A DNA stretch of 48,626 bases from the NCBI GenBank assembly GCA_001725945.1, contig LRMT01000008.1, positions 1 to 48,626 on the forward strand. Reading direction: 5' to 3'. The stretch comes from Cupriavidus sp. UYMMa02A (lineage in GTDB: Bacteria > Pseudomonadota > Gammaproteobacteria > Burkholderiales > Burkholderiaceae). This document shows, piece after piece, positions 9,549 through 19,524 of this stretch. Position numbers and translations under genes: made by a program. Each line of letters begins with the position of its first letter. Within the stretch, counting starts at the first letter, position 1. A model generated the notes under the pieces. The model was not told the origin of the DNA. It did no database searches and saw nothing but the letters and a program-made list of their open reading frames with translations.

Positions 9549-10297
9549 ATGTTCCAACTCATGCGCCGCCACCCCGCCTGGACGACCGCCATTGCCGGCG
9601 GCCTTGCGGCAGCGGGCTTTGCCCTGCACGCCGTGGCGGCGGGCGAACCGGGCACTGACCGCATCAAGGAATCCCTGCAGAAGATGCTGGGCGGCCGCGC
9701 TGAAGTGAAGAGCGTGACCAAGAGTCCCGTGCCGGGGCTGTTCGAAGTCAACGTCGGCGGGCAGGTCGTCTACACCGACGCCACCGGCCGCTATGTGATC
9801 AACGGCGAGCTGATCGACACCAAGACCGGCACGAACCTGACCGAGGAGCGCCTGGCGGACCTCAACCGCATCAAGTGGTCGGACCTGCCGCTCGCGCGCG
9901 CATCAAATGGACCAAGGGTGACGGCAGCCGCCAGGTCGCCGTGTTTTCCGACCCGAACTGCGGCTACTGCAAGCGTATCGAGCAGACCTTCCAGCAGATG
10001 GACAACATCACGGTCTACACCTTCCTGTATCCCGTGCTGTCGCCCGATTCGGAAATCAAGGCGAAGCAGGTCTGGTGCGCGGCCGACCGGACCAAGGCGT
10101 GGCGCGACTGGATGCTGAACAAGGTGGCCCTGACCGGCAACGGCACCTGCAAGACGCCGGTCGATGACAACCTCGCGCTCGGCCAGAGCATGAACATCAC
10201 GGGCACGCCGGCGGTGTTCTTCATGGACGGCACACGCATTCCGGGCGCGGCCGATGCCGGCACGCTCGAACGCAAGCTCGCCAGCATCAAGAAGTAA
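9549..10297 (+). CDS. dsbC: DsbC-like thiol:disulfide interchange protein (one apparent frameshift)
   Basis: DsbC is a periplasmic dimer that reshuffles wrong disulfides. The start has a GGAG ribosome site and a signal-like segment after MFQLMRRHPAWTT. The N-terminal dimerisation domain includes VPGLFEVNVGGQVVYTDATG. The frame breaks near 9897 in GCGCGC-ATC, after SDLPLARA, and continues in another frame with IKWTKGDGSRQVAVFSDPNC. The thioredoxin-fold active site is CGYC, a second cysteine pair follows (WCAAD, GTCKTP), and the cis-proline is in ITGTPAVFF. The joined product is about 249 residues. It follows the UbiH-family gene by 38 bases and ends at a clear terminator. Confidence 0.85.
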
Positions 10298-10329
10298 CGA
10301 CCGGCCGGCATTGTTCCGGCCCGAACAGG

Positions 10330-10354
10330 CGGCCGGACCCAGTCCGGCCGTTTT
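10330..10354 (+). terminator. Intrinsic terminator after dsbC
   Basis: CGGCCGGAC, CCA, GTCCGGCCG, TTTT: a perfect 9-bp GC-rich stem with a 3-base loop and a short T-run, 33 bases after the dsbC stop. Confidence 0.85.
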
Positions 10355-10412
10355 GCATTCCGGACCCCCCCTTCGCGACAGATCGCCCGGCAGGGCGGCA
10401 CAGGAGACTTCC

Positions 10413-11417
10413 ATGACGTTCCAGGCACTGCTGTTGACCCAGGCCAACGGTGCGACCGAGGCCAACATCGCCACGCTGGACGAGGCGCAACTGCCCGCCG
10501 ACGGCGATGTACTGGTCGCGGTCGACTATTCCACGATCAACTTCAAGGACGGGTTGGCCATCACGGGCCGTTCGCCGGTGGTGCGCAAGTGGCCGATGGT
10601 GGCCGGCATCGACGGTGCCGGCACGGTGCTGGAGTCTTCGCACCCGCGCTGGAAGGCTGGCGACAAGGTGGTTCTCAACGGCTATGGCGTCGGTGAAACG
10701 CATTGGGGCTGCCTGGCACAGCGCGCGCGCCTGAAGGGCGACTGGCTGGTGCGCCTGCCCGACTTATTCACCACGCGCCAGGCCATGGCGATCGGCACGG
10801 CCGGCTATACGGCGATGCTGTCGGTGCTGGGGCTGGAGCGCGGCGGCGTCAACGGACCGGTGCGGCCCGGCGATGGCGATGTGCTGGTCACGGGCGCATC
10901 GGGCGGCGTGGGCACGGTCGCGATCGCGATCCTCAGCAAGCTCGGCTATCGCGTGGTGGCTTCCACCGGCAAGCGCAACGAGGAGGATTTCCTCAAGGCG
11001 CTGGGCGCGGCTGAAGTCATCGATCGCGCCGAACTGTCCGCACCGGGCAAGCCGATGCAGAAGGAACGCTGGGCGGCCGTCGTGGACGCGGTGGGCTCGC
11101 ACACGCTGGTCAATGCATGTGCGCAGGTGCGCTACGGCGGCGTCGTCACGGCATGCGGGCTCGCGCAGGGCATGGACTTTCCGGCATCGGTCGCGCCGTT
11201 CATCCTGCGCAGCGTGACGCTGGCCGGCATCGACAGCGTGATGGCGGCCATGTCGCTGCGCGAACAGGCATGGGCGCGGCTGGCCACGGACCTGGAGCCG
11301 GATCGCCTCAACGCGATCACGCGAGAGATCACGCTGGGCGAAGCGGTTGAAGCCGGCCGCAGCATCGTCGAAGGCGGTTTGCGCGGGCGCACCGTAGTCA
11401 ACGTCAACCGCAACTGA
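10413..11417 (+). CDS. AcuI/YhdH-type MDR-family NADPH oxidoreductase
   Basis: A 334-residue zinc-free medium-chain reductase. Members of the AcuI/YhdH group reduce acryloyl-CoA to propionyl-CoA or act on quinones. Visible features are the N-terminal GroES-like fold with DYSTINFKDGLAITG, the AcuI-typical PMVAGIDGAGTV, the Rossmann motif VLVTGASGGVGTVAIAIL, and a C-terminus with GRTVVNVN. The ATG at 10413 is preceded by AGGAGA; an upstream in-frame extension crosses the terminator and was rejected. The gene is intact and stands alone. Confidence 0.88.
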   Translation: MTFQALLLTQANGATEANIATLDEAQLPADGDVLVAVDYSTINFKDGLAITGRSPVVRKWPMVAGIDGAGTVLESSHPRWKAGDKVVLNGYGVGETHWGCLAQRARLKGDWLVRLPDLFTTRQAMAIGTAGYTAMLSVLGLERGGVNGPVRPGDGDVLVTGASGGVGTVAIAILSKLGYRVVASTGKRNEEDFLKALGAAEVIDRAELSAPGKPMQKERWAAVVDAVGSHTLVNACAQVRYGGVVTACGLAQGMDFPASVAPFILRSVTLAGIDSVMAAMSLREQAWARLATDLEPDRLNAITREITLGEAVEAGRSIVEGGLRGRTVVNVNRN

Positions 11418-11460
11418 GCGGCCCTGGCAGCCTCGGCGGATCGCGCCGAATGACGAACGA

Positions 11461-11466
11461 TACAAT
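11461..11466 (+). promoter_or_regulatory. TACAAT -10 box close to the M61 peptidase start
   Basis: GATACAAT ends eight bases before the ATG at 11474, nearly the same geometry as the TATAAT before the UbiH-family gene at 8224. This again suggests a leaderless or near-leaderless transcript. Confidence 0.35.
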
Positions 11467-11473
11467 CATGCCC

Positions 11474-13287
11474 ATGACGCCGATCCGCTATGCCATCGCC
11501 CCGCTTCAGCCCGAAGCGCATCTTTTCGCCGTCACCGTCACGGTGACTTCGCCCGATCCCGCCGGCCAGCGCTTTTTCCTGCCGGCCTGGATTCCGGGCA
11601 GCTACATGATTCGCGACTTCGCCCGCCATATCGTGCGCATCCGCGCCGATGCGGGCGGCAAGCCTGTGGCGCTGACCAAGCTCGACAAGCACAGCTGGCA
11701 GGCCGCGCTGTCGATGCATCGACAGGTCCGCTCACGCTGAGCTATGAAGTCTATGCCTGGGACCTGTCGGTGCGCGCCGCGCACCTCGACACGGCCCACG
11801 GCTTCTTCAATGGCAGCTCGGTCTTCCTGTGCGTGGACGGGCAAGAAGACCAGCCCTGCACGGTGGATATCCATCCTCCGGCAGGCGAGAACTACCGCAA
11901 TTGGCGCGTGGCTACGGCAATGCGTGAAGCCTCGGGCCGCGAAGGCGCCAAACGCTACGGCTTCGGCCGCTACCAGGTCGCCGACTACGACGAACTGGTC
12001 GACCACCCGGTCGAAATGGGCGATTTCCTGATGGCCAGCTTCCGCGCATGCGGGGCGCAGCACGACGTGGTGTTCACCGGCCGCGTGCCGCAGCTCGACA
12101 TCGACCGCGTCTGCCGCGACCTCAAGCGCATCTGCGAGGCCCAGATCCGCCTGTTCGAACCGCGCACTGCACGCGCGCCGTTCCTCGACAGCAACCGCCG
12201 CTACGTCTTCATGACGATGGTCACCACCGACGGCTACGGCGGCCTCGAGCACCGCGCGAGTACCGCGCTGATGTGCGCGCGCTCGGACCTGCCGGCGCGC
12301 GGCGACAGCGAGACCAGCGAGGGCTACCGCACCTTCCTGGGCCTGTGCAGCCACGAGTATTTCCACACCTGGAACGTGAAGCGCATCAAGCCCGCCGCGT
12401 TCGTGCCGTACCGGCTGCAGGAGGAAACCTACACGCCGCTGCTGTGGCTGTTCGAGGGCTTCACCAGCTACTACGACGATCTCGTGCTCGTGCGCTCGGG
12501 CTGCGTGACCGACACGCAGTATGTCGAGATGCTGGCCAAGACCTGGAACGGCGTGCTGCGCGGCAACGGCCGCACCAAGCAGAGCGTGGCCGAAAGCTCG
12601 TTCGACGCGTGGACCAAGTACTACCGCCAGGACGAGAACGCGCCCAACGCCATCGTCAGCTACTACACCAAGGGCTCGCTGGTGGCGCTCACGCTGGACC
12701 TGACCATCCGCGGCAAGACCGCCGGACGGCGTTCGCTCGACGACGTCATGCGCGCGCTGTGGCAGCGCTACGGGCGCGACTTCTATGCGCCCGATGCCGT
12801 GCAGCGCGGCGTCACCGAGGCCGAGGTCTATGCGTTGTTCGACGAGGTCACGGGGCTGCGGCTGGGTGCGCTGCTGCGTTCGCTGACCGAAGGCACCGGC
12901 GAACTGCCGCTGGCGCCGCTGTTCAAGCGCTTCGGCGTCAAGCCCGAAGCGCAGAAGCCCGCCCGCACGGCGGCGCTCGGCATCAAGACGAAGACCGACG
13001 ATGGTTGGGTGTGCGTGACACAGGTGCTCGATGGCGGCGCGGCGCAGGCAGGCGGTATCTCCGCGGGCGATCTGCTTGCCGCCGTGGACGGCCTGCGTGT
13101 TGCACCGGGTCAGCTCGACAAGCTGCTCGGACGTTACCGCGCCGGCGACCCGGTCACGCTGCATGTATTCCGTCGCGATGAACTGCACGTGCTGCCGCTG
13201 ACGCTGGCGCGAGAGCCCGCGGCGCAGTTCAAGCTGAATCTCGAGAGCGGGCGCCACGCATCGCGCACGCGCTGGCTGGGCCGCTGA
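11474..13287 (+). CDS. M61 family metallopeptidase with C-terminal PDZ domain (one apparent frameshift)
   Basis: A glycyl-aminopeptidase-like zinc peptidase. The N-terminal domain starts MTPIRYAIAPLQPEAHLFAV and includes FFLPAWIPGSYMIRDFARH. Near 11718 the frame breaks (WQAAL, then DASTGPLTLSYEVYAWDLS in another frame), consistent with one missing base. The zinc site is HEYFHTWNVKRIKP (encoded about 12352-12393), followed by the glutamate-bearing LWLFEGFTSYYDD. The last 100 residues form a PDZ domain (DDGWVCVTQVLDGGAAQAGG). The joined protein is about 604 residues. Alternative ATGs at 11450 and 11468 are in frame. I prefer 11474 from family similarity and the promoter position. Confidence 0.87.
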
Positions 13288-13340
13288 AGCCGCCCGCACC
13301 CCACCTGCAACTCCGCCCAGCCTGACCTAGCCACGCGTCC

Positions 13341-15651
13341 ATGCAATACGCGCACGACCCTCGCACCTTCGTCTATTCGCACTATGTCTACCGTGGCCTG
13401 CGCTCGGCCACGGGCGTGATCGGCGCCACGCTGATCGCGCTGCAGTTCGCTGACCTGCCCACGGCGATGGTGGTGTCGATGGGCGCGCTGTGCACGAGCC
13501 TGATGGACCTGCCCAGCCCGGTGAGCCACAAGTTCAACGAGATGCTGGCCAGCGTGCTGCTGTGCGGCGCCGTCACGCTGGTGGTGGCGCTTGCCACGCC
13601 GTTCCCGCGCGTCATGCCGTTCGTGCTGGTGTTTGTCACGTTCATGGCCGGCATGATGACGGTGTACGGCAACAAGACGCTGCCGCTGCAGTTCTCCGCG
13701 CTGTTCGTGATGACGCTGACCATCAACGAGGACTTCGTGGTGCGCCGCGCGCTCGAGCACACGGCGCTGTTCATCCTTGGTGCCGTGGCCTACCTCGCGT
13801 ACGCGATGCTCGTGAGCTGGGTGACCGAGCGCCGCACCAAGCAGCAGATCCTCGCGGAATCGCTGTACGAGATGGCGAGCTACCTTGAGGTCAAGGCCGG
13901 CTTCTACGACGCCGGCAACGACTACGAGGCGCAGTTCAACCAGCTCGTGCGCCAGCAGATCATCGTGGCGGAGCGCCAGCAGGCCGCGCGCGACCTCGTG
14001 CTGCGCGGCAACCGCACGCCGCATGACGGGCTGCTCGTGCAGGTGCATCTGCGCATGCTCGATCTGTACGAGTACATCCTGTCGACCAACACCGACTATC
14101 CGCTGCTGCGCCGGACCTTCGGCAGTACGCCGGTGCTCGACCACCTGCGCGGGCTGGTGGTGCTGATGTGCGACGACGTCGAGGAGATCGCCTACGAGGT
14201 CACGCGCGGGCGCGTCGTATGCCGCTGTCGACTATCGCGAGGGCCTGCGGGCGGTCGAGGCCGAGATCGCCCAGCTTCGCCATCACCACATTGCACCGGC
14301 TGCAATGACGGCGCTGGCCGAGACGCTGGACATGATCCGCGGCGCGATCACGCTGATCGGGCAGTTGCACGAGGCCTCGCGCACGCCTGTGGAGCCGGCC
14401 AAGGTGCTGCCAGGTGCCGATATGACGCCGTTCCTGACACGCCAGAAGTACGAGCTCGGCGTGCTGCGCGACAACCTGAAGTGGCGCTCGCCCGCGTTCC
14501 GCTTCGCGCTGCGGATCTCGATGGCGGTGGCGCTGGGGCTTTGGATCGCGGACCATCTGCCATACGCGTCGCACGGCTACTGGATCCTGCTGACCATTAT
14601 CGTCATCCTGAAGCCCAACTTCAGCATGACCAAGCAGCGCTACAATGACCGCGTGATCGGCACGTTCATCGGCTGCATTATTTCGGTGGGCATCCTGAAG
14701 GTGTTCCAAGAACCGCTGGTGCTGCTCGGCTTCCTGTTCCTGGCGCTGGTCGCGAGCGCGGCGTTCTCGACCATCAAGTACCGCTACACGGCGATCGCGG
14801 CCTGCGTGCAGGTGCTTATCCAGATCAACCTGCTGATGCCGAACACGCAGAACGCCGCGGGCGAGCGGCTGGTCGATACGGTGATTGGCGGCATCATCGC
14901 GTCGCTGTTCAGCTTCGTGCTCCCGAGCTGGGAGTACCGTGCGATCCCCAAGCTCGTGGAGGGCGTGCTGCAGGCCAACCGCCGCTATATCGCGGCCACG
15001 CGCGACCTGCTGCTGCGCCGTGCCAAGGACGATTTCGCCTACCGTGTGCAGCGCAAGCAGTTCATGGATGCGCTGTCGGCGCTGATCGGCTCGTTCCAGC
15101 GCATGCTCGACGAGCCCAAGAGCCGGCACCGCGCAGTGGATAACCTGAACCGCTTCATCGTGCAGAACTACCTGGTGGCGGCGCACGTGGCAGCGGCGCG
15201 CATCCAGGTGCGCCAGCATTACGCGGAGCTCGATCTTCCTGCGGCGGAAGCGGCGATCGAACAGGGGACCGAGGCGGCCAGTCGGAGCCTGCAGCTTGCT
15301 ATCGAACGGCTGGCCGCGGACGACCGCACGGGCAGCCGCGGCGCGGGATTTATCCGCTCCGGCGAGCCGGTGGCCAGTGCCGTCGGTCCTTCGCTGGAAG
15401 GTCCGCCGCCCGAACACGCCGATGACCGGCGCGCGCGGCTGGCGGATTCAGCCGACCGGCGCCGTGCCGACGAACTGGCGCATGCGGCGACCGCTGGGGA
15501 ATCCGTTCACGAGGCCGGGCCGACGGCAAGTTCTACAGGCCGTCCCGCCAATGCGGTGCTCGAACGCCGGTTGCGCGCGCTGCGCGAGGATGCGGCGAAG
15601 ATCGCGCTGCGTACGGGAGCGATCGGACGGGCGATGCGGATGCGGGGTTGA
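13341..15651 (+). CDS. FUSC-type membrane efflux protein (apparent frameshift near 14212)
   Basis: A large inner-membrane protein of about 770 residues of the FUSC/YccS type. It has an N-terminal hydrophobic bundle (SATGVIGATLIALQFADLPT, GAVTLVVALATPFPRVMPF), a cytoplasmic helical middle with DLYEYILSTNTDYPLLRR, and a second bundle (RISMAVALGLWIADHLPYAS, GYWILLTIIVILKPNFSMT) of the fusaric-acid-resistance type. The frame changes near 14212, where GRVV gives way to SYAAVDYREGLRAVEAEI. The direction fits loss of a GC dinucleotide from a GCGCGC run, or one extra base. The C-terminal 100 residues are hydrophilic and poorly conserved. The substrate is unknown. Confidence 0.82.
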
Positions 15652-15685
15652 ATTGAGACGGGTTCGCACACACCACTGGTGTGCT

Positions 15686-15711
15686 CCCCTCTCCCGCTCG
15701 CGGGAGAGGGG
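15686..15711. repeat. REP-like palindrome, copy 1
   Basis: CCCCTCTCCCGC, TC, GCGGGAGAGGGG: a perfect 12-bp stem followed by CCGGGGGAGAGGGC. It lies in the FUSC-ALDH intergenic region with copy 2 at 15784 in opposite flank orientation, forming a BIME-like pair. Confidence 0.85.
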
Positions 15712-15783
15712 CCGGGGGAGAGGGCAGGCGTGTGGCAAGTACGACAAGCTGCACTTCGTGGAGACTCCAGCCCTCACCCCCAA

Positions 15784-15809
15784 CCCCTCTCCCGCACGCG
15801 GGAGAGGGG
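15784..15809. repeat. REP-like palindrome, copy 2
   Basis: CCCCTCTCCCGC, AC, GCGGGAGAGGGG, preceded by CTTCGTGGAGACTCC and GCCCTCACCCCCAA. The flanking G/C-rich tail is on the left side here and on the right side in copy 1, so the two are inverted relative to each other. Confidence 0.85.
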
Positions 15810-15894
15810 AGCTACGCCGCAATATTTGAAACGCCGTCGCAGAATGAGACCGCAGCAGGACCCCAGGCAACGACAGACTGAGCAGGCAACGACA

Positions 15895-17369
15895 ATGAAG
15901 ACGCAAGAAGTACTCCCCATCTGTATCGCAGGCGAATGGCGCCTGGGGACCGGCGACCGCTATGCGACGCGCTACCCGGCTACCGGTGAAGTGGTGGCCG
16001 AACTCAACGCCGCGAGCTCGCGGACGTGGAAGAAGCGGTGCAGGGCGCGCAGCGCGCGTTCGAGACCAGCGGCTGGGCCCGGCGCAAGCCGCACGAGCGC
16101 GCCGCCGTGCTGTACCGCGTGGCCGAGCTGATCCGCGCGCAGGCCGAGCCGCTCGCGCAACGCCAGCGCCTGGACAACGGCAAGCCGATCAGCGAAACGC
16201 GCGCGCTCGTCGCCAGCGCTGCCAGCACCTTCCAGTTCTTCGCCGCGGCCTGCGAAACGCTGGAAGAGCAAATCACCCCGCAGCGCGGCGAATGCCTGAC
16301 CATGAGCGTGTACGAGCCCATGGGCGTGGTGGCTGCCATCACGCCATGGAACTCGCCGATCGCGAGCGAAGCGCAGAAGATGGCGCCCGCGCTGGCCGCC
16401 GGCAACGCGGTGGTGGTCAAGCCCGCCGAAGTCACGCCGCTGATGGCGCTGGAACTCGCGCGCATCTGCGAAGAAGCCGGCGTGCCCAAGGGCCTGATCA
16501 GCGTGCTGCCGGGCAAGGGCTCGGTGATCGGTGACGCCATCACCAAGCATCCGCTGGTGCGCCGCGTGTCGTTCACGGGCGGCACCACCACGGGCAAGCA
16601 CATCGCGCATATCGCCGCCGACAAGATGATGCCGTTGTCGCTGGAACTCGGCGGCAAGTCGCCGACCATGGTGTTCGACGACGCCGACCTGGACCACGCG
16701 GTGAACGGCGTGCTGTACGGCATCTTCAGCTCGTCGGGCGAATCGTGCATCGCCGGTTCGCGCCTGTTCGTGGCGCGCTCGCAGTACGAGCCGTTCATCG
16801 AGCGCCTGGCTGCCGGCGCCGCGCACCTGCGCGTGGGCGACCCGGCCGACGAGCGCACCCAGATGGGCCCGCTGATCACCGACCGCCATCGCGACTCGAT
16901 CGAATCCTACGTCGCCATGGGCGTGCAGGACGGCGGCCAGCTTCGCACCGGCGGCCTGCGTCCCGATGTGGCGGGCCTGCCCAACGGCTACTTCTATACG
17001 CCGACCATCATCGAAGGCCTGGACAACCACGCGCGCATCGCCCAGGAAGAAATCTTCGGGCCGGTGCTCGTGGCCATCCCGTTCGATGACGAGGACGACT
17101 TGATCGAACAGGCCAACGACAGCGTCTACGCTCTGGCGGCCGGCATCTGGACGCGCGACTACAAGCGCGCCTGGCGCGTGGCACGCGCCGTGCAAGCCGG
17201 CAATGTCTGGATCAACACCTACAAGCAGTTTTCCATTTCCGCGCCGTTCGGTGGCTGGCGTGACAGCGGCCTCGGCCGCGAGAAGGGAAGGCTGGGCATC
17301 CTGCAGTACATGGAGCAGAAGAGCGTGTACTGGGGCCTGAACGAACAACCGCTGCCGTGGGCCAACTGA
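15895..17369 (+). CDS. Aldehyde dehydrogenase (one apparent frameshift near 16013)
   Basis: An NAD(P)-dependent aldehyde dehydrogenase of about 491 residues. The start MKTQEVLPICIAGEWRLGTG is in one frame. After AELNAA the frame breaks and continues as ELADVEEAVQGAQRAFETSG, consistent with one missing base. Motifs are ITPWNSPIASEAQKMAPALA (cofactor binding), SFTGGTTTGKHIA, the glutamate-bearing LELGGKSPTMVF, and the catalytic cysteine in SSGESCIAGSRLFV. It lies 22 bases upstream of a VOC dioxygenase and in an apparent operon with a reductase and a transporter, so it probably oxidises a ring-cleavage or side-chain aldehyde. The exact substrate is not readable. Confidence 0.87.
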
Positions 17370-17391
17370 GCCCGGCGAGCTGGAGCACAAC

Positions 17392-18366
17392 ATGATCAAG
17401 GTATTGGGAATCGACGAAATCGTCTACGGCGCGGATGACTTTGACGCCTGCCGCGGCTTTTTCAGCGACTGGGGCCTGACCATCAAGCGCGACGACGCGC
17501 AGGGCCTCGACTTCGAAACGCTCAACGGCTGCCGCGTGCTGGTGCGCCGCATCGACGACGCCACGCTGCCGCCCGCGATCGAAGCCGGCCCGACGCTGCG
17601 CGAGGTGGTGTGGGGCGTGGAGACGCAGGCATCGCTGGATCACATCGCGGAAGCCATCGCCGATGCGCCAGGCTTCGTGAAGCAGGGCGAGGGCGACACG
17701 CTGCGCATCGGCTGCACCGACCCGAACGGCCTGGCCGTGCGCTTCCAGGTCACGCGCAAGCATGAGGTGCAGGTCGAATGCGCGCTGATGAACACGTGGA
17801 ACGACAAGCCGCGCCTGAACCAGCGCAGTCCGATCTACGAACGCGCCATTCCGATCGAAGTCGGCCACGTGGTGTTCTTCGTCAAGGACGTGAAGGCCAC
17901 CGAGCGCTTCTACGTCGAAAAGTTCGGCTTCGTGCCGTCGGACCGTTACCCGGACCGTGGCGCCTTCCTGCGCTGCGCGGCCGAAGGCGGCCACCATGAC
18001 TTGTTCCTGCTGCAATTGCCGGAACCGAAGGCTGGCATCAACCACGTGGCGTTCACGGTACGCGACCTGCACGAGGTGTTCGGCGGCGGCATGCATATGT
18101 CGCGCAAGGGCTGGGACACGCAACTCGGCCCGGGCCGCCACCCGATTTCGTCGGCGTACTTCTGGTACTTCAAAAATCCGGCCGGCGGCCTGATCGAGTA
18201 CTACGCCGACGAAGACCAGCTTGACGAGCACTGGGAACCACGTGCGTTCGAGCCGGGCCCGACCATGTTCGCCGAATGGGCGATCGAAGGCGGCATCGAC
18301 GGCAACACGCGCCGCCAGAAGAACGCCGGCGGCCCGGCAGGCAAGTTCCTGACCGAGAAGCGCTGA
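17392..18366 (+). CDS. Two-domain VOC/extradiol dioxygenase-like protein
   Basis: A 324-residue vicinal oxygen chelate protein with two modules, residues 1-125 and about 155-275. The C-terminal module carries a full 2-His-1-carboxylate iron triad: His159 (EVGHVVFFVKD), His218 (AGINHVAFTVRD) and Glu269 (GGLIEYYADED). This is the arrangement of type I extradiol ring-cleavage dioxygenases. The long C-terminal tail ends KFLTEKR. The gene is intact and sits between an aldehyde dehydrogenase and a ferredoxin-type reductase. Catechol-type ring cleavage is the likely activity by family; the substrate is unknown. Confidence 0.85.
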   Translation: MIKVLGIDEIVYGADDFDACRGFFSDWGLTIKRDDAQGLDFETLNGCRVLVRRIDDATLPPAIEAGPTLREVVWGVETQASLDHIAEAIADAPGFVKQGEGDTLRIGCTDPNGLAVRFQVTRKHEVQVECALMNTWNDKPRLNQRSPIYERAIPIEVGHVVFFVKDVKATERFYVEKFGFVPSDRYPDRGAFLRCAAEGGHHDLFLLQLPEPKAGINHVAFTVRDLHEVFGGGMHMSRKGWDTQLGPGRHPISSAYFWYFKNPAGGLIEYYADEDQLDEHWEPRAFEPGPTMFAEWAIEGGIDGNTRRQKNAGGPAGKFLTEKR

Positions 18367-18441
18367 ACGCAAGCGCAAGACCAGGCCAGTAGTGGCGCGC
18401 CGCTGTCGCACGCGCGCGCCAAGGAAACAGAAGGAAGAGAC

Positions 18442-19397
18442 ATGAGTGCCCACAAGACCCTGACGATGCGAGTCCAGGCCATGCGCTACGAAGCGCGCGG
18501 CATTGTCAGCATCGAGCTGCAAGATCCCGAAGGGGCCACGCTGCCCGAATACAGCCCGGGCGCCCATATCGACCTGCACCTCGGCAATGGCCTGGTCCGC
18601 AGCTACTCGCTGTGCGGCGCGCCGGAAGTCCGCGACCGCTACACCGTGGGCGTCCTGCAAGACCGCAACAGCCGTGGCGGCTCGCGCTTTGTGCACGAGC
18701 AGCTGCGCGTCGGCGCGACGCTGACCGTCTCCGCACCGCGCAACAACTTCGAACTCGATGAAAGCGCCACGCATACCGTGCTCGTCGCCGGCGGCATCGG
18801 CGTCACGCCGATCGTCTGCATGGCACGCCGCCTGGCCGAGCTGGGCCGCTCGTTCACGCTGCTGTACTGCGCCCGCACGCGCGCCGAGGCGGCGTTCGTC
18901 GAATCGCTGTCGGTCTATGGCGACGCGGTGCGTTTCCACTTCGACGACGAAGCCGGCGCGCGCCCGACATGAAAGCGATGCTGGCGGGCCAGGACGCGCA
19001 GACGCACCTGTACTGCTGCGGCCCCGGCCCGATGCTCAATGCATTCGAAGCCGCGTGCGAGGCGCACGGTTATCCGAACGTCCATATCGAGCGCTTTGCC
19101 GCCGATCCGTCGACCGAGTCGGTGCAGGAAGGCGAATACGTCGTGCAGTTGTCGCGTACGGGCTCCCTCGTCAAGGTGCCGTCGGGCAAGTCGCTGCTCG
19201 ACGCGCTGCTGGAAGCCGGCCTGGATGTCGAACATAGCTGCCGCGAAGGCGTGTGCGGCTCGTGCGAGACCGCCGTGCTGGAAGGCTGCCCCGACCACCG
19301 CGACAGCGTGCTCAGCAACAGCGAGCGCGCCTCCAACAAGACCATGATGGTCTGCGTGTCCGGCTGCAAGGGCAGCCGGCTGGTGCTGGACTTGTAG
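18442..19397 (+). CDS. Phthalate-dioxygenase-reductase-type flavin/[2Fe-2S] protein (one apparent frameshift)
   Basis: A class IA oxygenase reductase of about 319 residues. It has the flavin motif RSYSLCGAPEVRD, the NAD-binding LVAGGIGVTPIVCMARRLAE, and a C-terminal plant-type ferredoxin domain with cysteines in CREGVCGSCET and MMVCVSGCKG. The frame breaks near 18962 (EAGAR, then PDMKAMLAGQDAQTHLYCCG), consistent with one missing C. It delivers electrons from NAD(P)H to an oxygenase, yet no Rieske oxygenase gene is in this operon. It is a paralogue in architecture of the CntB-like gene at 25982-26959. Confidence 0.88.
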
Positions 19398-19524
19398 GTC
19401 GGCACCCGACGGCGGGGCCTGCCAGCCTCGCCGGCGCTTCACCGTGCGCCTGCGAGCGCAAGCGAAGCCTCCGTGCCGCGGCGCGATGGCTGACTGCCCC
19501 CGAAAGCATTAAAAGAGAAGCACC

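Noticed and set aside
11602..13299. 565-residue open frame on the minus strand
   Set aside because: Antisense to the M61 peptidase, whose zinc motif and PDZ domain are unambiguous.
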